A DNA stretch of 64,000 nt, from the NCBI RefSeq assembly GCF_050632385.1, contig NZ_CP192599.1, positions 3,906,001-3,970,000 of the forward strand, written 5' to 3'. Position numbers and translations under genes: made by a program. The stretch comes from Humitalea sp050632385. Lineage in GTDB: Bacteria > Pseudomonadota > Alphaproteobacteria > Acetobacterales > Acetobacteraceae. How positions within the stretch are numbered: position 1 is the first letter of the stretch; the number at the start of each line of letters is the position of its first letter. The notes beneath the pieces are model-generated. The model made no database searches and was not told where the DNA came from. It was given only the letters and a program-made list of their open reading frames with translations. Positions 62,152 to 64,000 of the stretch are shown here, piece after piece.

Positions 62152-63204
62152 ATGGACCAGACCGACCCGGCCCCGCCCCGGCCGACCATCGCCGATGTCG
62201 CACGCGCCGCCGGGGTGCATGCCTCCACCGTGTCACGCGCGCTGGACCCCGCCGCCCGGCACCGCATCAGCGAGGCCGTGGCGACGCGGGTGGCCGAGGC
62301 CGCGGCGCGGCTGGGCTACCATCCCTCCGCCCTCGCGGCCGGGCTGCGATCGGGCAAGAGCCGCACCGTGGGCGTCATCGTCCCCGACCTGACCAACCCG
62401 GTCTTCCCGCCGATCGTGGAGGCCATCGAGCGCAGCCTGTCCGCCGCGGGCTACGTCACCCTGCTGGCCAATACCGCCGGCGACAGCGAGCGGGAGGCCC
62501 TGGTCGTCGAACGCCTGGCGGCGCAGGGGGCGGATGGCGTCATCCTGGCCTCGGCCGCGCGCGGCAGCACGGCCGTGGCCCTGTGCCGGTCGCGCCACAT
62601 GCCGGTCGTGCTGGTGAACCGCCGCCTGCCGCCCGGCGAAAAAGGCGATGTGCCGTCGGTCGTGTCCGATGATGCCGAGGGGTTGCGCGCCGCCGTCGCC
62701 CATCTGGCGGGGCTGGGGCATCACCGGATCGGCCATTTGGGCGGCCCGCCCGGCACGGCGACCGCGACCGACCGCCTGCGCGGCTTCCGCGCCGGCATCA
62801 AGGCCGCGGGGCTGGCCGAGGCGATCGGCCCCATCGTGCAGGCCGAGGCCTATTCCCGCGCCGCCGGCAAAACCGCCATGCAGGAGATCCTGCGCACCGG
62901 CCCCTGCACCGCCGTCGCCACCGCCAACGACCTGCTGGCCATGGGCGCCTATGACGCGTTGGAGGAAGCGGGGCTGACGGTGCCGGGCGATATCTCGATC
63001 ACCGGCTTCAACGACATGCCGCTGATGGACCGCGTCGCGCCGCCGCTGACCACCGTGCGCATCCAGCACGCGGCGATGGGGCAGGAAGCCGCGGCGCTGA
63101 TGCTGCGCCAATTGGCGGGACTGCCGCCAGGGCCGAACTTGCGGCTGGCGGCGGAATTGGTGGTGCGCGGATCGACCGCGCCGCCGCGACTGCGCGCGAC
63201 CTAG
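62152..63204 (+). CDS. LacI-family transcriptional regulator
   Basis: A 350-residue repressor. The helix-turn-helix PTIADVARAAGVHASTVSRALD (about 11-32) and hinge helix region HPSALAAGLRSGKSRTVGVI are standard, then the periplasmic-binding-like domain to GNPNLRLAAELVVRGSTAPP. The ATG at 62152 is 40 bases from a strong LacI-type operator. It presumably represses the divergent dioxygenase/BKACE operon and itself until an inducer binds. Confidence 0.94.
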   Translation: MDQTDPAPPRPTIADVARAAGVHASTVSRALDPAARHRISEAVATRVAEAAARLGYHPSALAAGLRSGKSRTVGVIVPDLTNPVFPPIVEAIERSLSAAGYVTLLANTAGDSEREALVVERLAAQGADGVILASAARGSTAVALCRSRHMPVVLVNRRLPPGEKGDVPSVVSDDAEGLRAAVAHLAGLGHHRIGHLGGPPGTATATDRLRGFRAGIKAAGLAEAIGPIVQAEAYSRAAGKTAMQEILRTGPCTAVATANDLLAMGAYDALEEAGLTVPGDISITGFNDMPLMDRVAPPLTTVRIQHAAMGQEAAALMLRQLAGLPPGPNLRLAAELVVRGSTAPPRLRAT

Positions 63205-63210
63205 GCCCGA

Positions 63211-64000
63211 TCAGCGCGTGCGGTCGCGCCAGGCCATGCGCGTCAACAAGCCCAGGGCGGCGCCGTAGTAGTCGTCCGCGGCCGCGACGATGCTACCCGG
63301 CGGTACCTCCCCCCGCGTGACCAACCCCGCCACCGCCGCGATCCCCGCCGTCGCGGCATAGGGCGACACCGCATCGGTCACGAGGTCCGTCCAGGCCGGC
63401 AATTCGCGATGCCGCGGGTCGGACCAGAAGGCGGCGGCCGCCCTACACGCCGGTTCATCGCCCAGCCCGGCCCACGCCAGGTACAGCGGCACCCTGACGG
63501 CATCATAGGAAAACCGCGGCGGCCAGGCGTGCGGCAAGGACAGCCCGCCATCCCGGCGCGACACCGCCAGCCAATCGGGCGGCAAGCCCCAGCGACCAAA
63601 CCGCGCCGCCCGCAGCAGCGCCAGCCCATCGGCGACCAGCGGGATCCAGCGCGGATCCGGCAGCGCCCCCGCCAGCACCCGCAACCCGGGAAAGGCGTAG
63701 TAGGAGGGGTTGAGGACCACAAAGCCCTCACGCTCGAACCCCCGCGCGCCGGGCAGCAGCACGGTCAGGGCCCCTGTGCGGCGCACCAGCAGCCGCAGGA
63801 TGTCGCGGGCGATGTCGATGCCCTGGGCGGTCAGGCGCGGATCGCCCCAGCGCCGCCCGGCCTCGATCAGGCTGGCGCCGATGAAGATGTCGCCGTCCGA
63901 GGCATTGTTGGTGTCCTCGACCCCCAGGCCGGGGCGGAATTTCCAGGCTGTCAGGTGGTCGCCCGGCCGGCGCAGCTCCGTCCGGGTCCAGCGCAGGATA
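63211..64000 (-). CDS. GH8 endoglucanase, partial
   Basis: The C-terminal 262 codons of a glycoside hydrolase family 8 enzyme; the N-terminus lies beyond the right edge. DTNNASDGDIFIGASLIEAGRRWGDPRLTAQG contains the Asn-Asn and Asp-Gly-Asp residues around the family's catalytic base. GFVVLNPSYYAFPGLRVLA, PHAWPPRFSYDAVRVPLYLAW and DYYGAALGLL are further GH8 landmarks. It resembles BcsZ, the periplasmic cellulase of bacterial cellulose operons, so a cellulose-synthesis locus may continue past the window. It converges on the LacI gene with six bases between stops. Confidence 0.88.
   Translation of the reverse strand, partial: ILRWTRTELRRPGDHLTAWKFRPGLGVEDTNNASDGDIFIGASLIEAGRRWGDPRLTAQGIDIARDILRLLVRRTGALTVLLPGARGFEREGFVVLNPSYYAFPGLRVLAGALPDPRWIPLVADGLALLRAARFGRWGLPPDWLAVSRRDGGLSLPHAWPPRFSYDAVRVPLYLAWAGLGDEPACRAAAAFWSDPRHRELPAWTDLVTDAVSPYAATAGIAAVAGLVTRGEVPPGSIVAAADDYYGAALGLLTRMAWRDRTR

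Overview
The window is high-GC chromosomal DNA with very dense coding on both strands. The gene content suggests an alphaproteobacterium of the Acetobacteraceae (Roseomonas-like). The pointers are an AapJ-type amino acid receptor, DUF3297, DUF3750, a bactofilin, an FtsK/TypA/GlnK-AmtB core set, and three Bug-family (TctC-like) tricarboxylate receptors each buried in a catabolic operon. This assignment is inference from family composition; no rRNA or tRNA gene lies in the window. No transposase, prophage or CRISPR array was seen.

Layout. 0-7.2 kb: isocitrate lyase with a divergent ScfR/RamB-like regulator (cut by the left edge) and a small His-rich protein, then a minus-strand run of FAD oxidoreductase, Thr/Ser dehydratase and DUF1345 protein, prolyl iminopeptidase and a zinc-ribbon protein. 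7.2-15.1 kb: ftsK, glnK-amtB behind a sigma-54-type promoter, a UbiH-like hydroxylase, DUF3297 and an SMP-30 enzyme. This stretch is bracketed by two copies of a roughly 230-bp nested-palindrome repeat, each between convergent genes. 15.1-21.7 kb: minus-strand genes for an amino acid receptor, D-amino acid dehydrogenase, aldo/keto reductase, GMC oxidoreductase, Bug receptor and a hypothetical protein. 21.7-33.6 kb: a RES/Xre toxin-antitoxin pair whose toxin seems to start at CTG, typA, DUF2252, an adenosine-kinase-like kinase, bactofilin plus lipoprotein, recX, a secreted tandem-repeat protein, GlcG-like, RidA and DUF3750 proteins.

33.6-42.2 kb is a six-gene minus-strand catabolic operon: acyl-CoA ligase, MaoC/FAS1-like hydratase, Bug receptor, CaiB-type CoA transferase, and the two subunits of a methylcrotonyl-CoA-type biotin carboxylase. 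A divergent IclR regulator and a palindromic operator flank it. 43.4-49.2 kb is the most unusual locus: five overlapping plus-strand genes for phospholipid-type chemistry. They are a CdsA paralogue, a PlsC acyltransferase, a 787-residue three-domain protein joining a CDP-alcohol phosphatidyltransferase to an alpha/beta hydrolase and a methyltransferase, a PAP2/dual-specificity phosphatase, and a small membrane protein. This matches the parts list of the poorly understood E. coli ynbABCD operon, with an added acyltransferase and a YnbA-YnbC fusion.

49.2-56.4 kb carries a flavin monooxygenase, SDR, ureidoglycolate lyase, M29 aminopeptidase, DHA2 exporter and acyl-CoA synthetase. 56.6-63.2 kb is an aromatic-catabolism cluster (MDR reductase, intradiol dioxygenase, BKACE/DUF849 enzyme, SDR, Bug receptor, outer-membrane barrel) facing a LacI regulator with a textbook operator. 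The window ends inside a GH8 endoglucanase.
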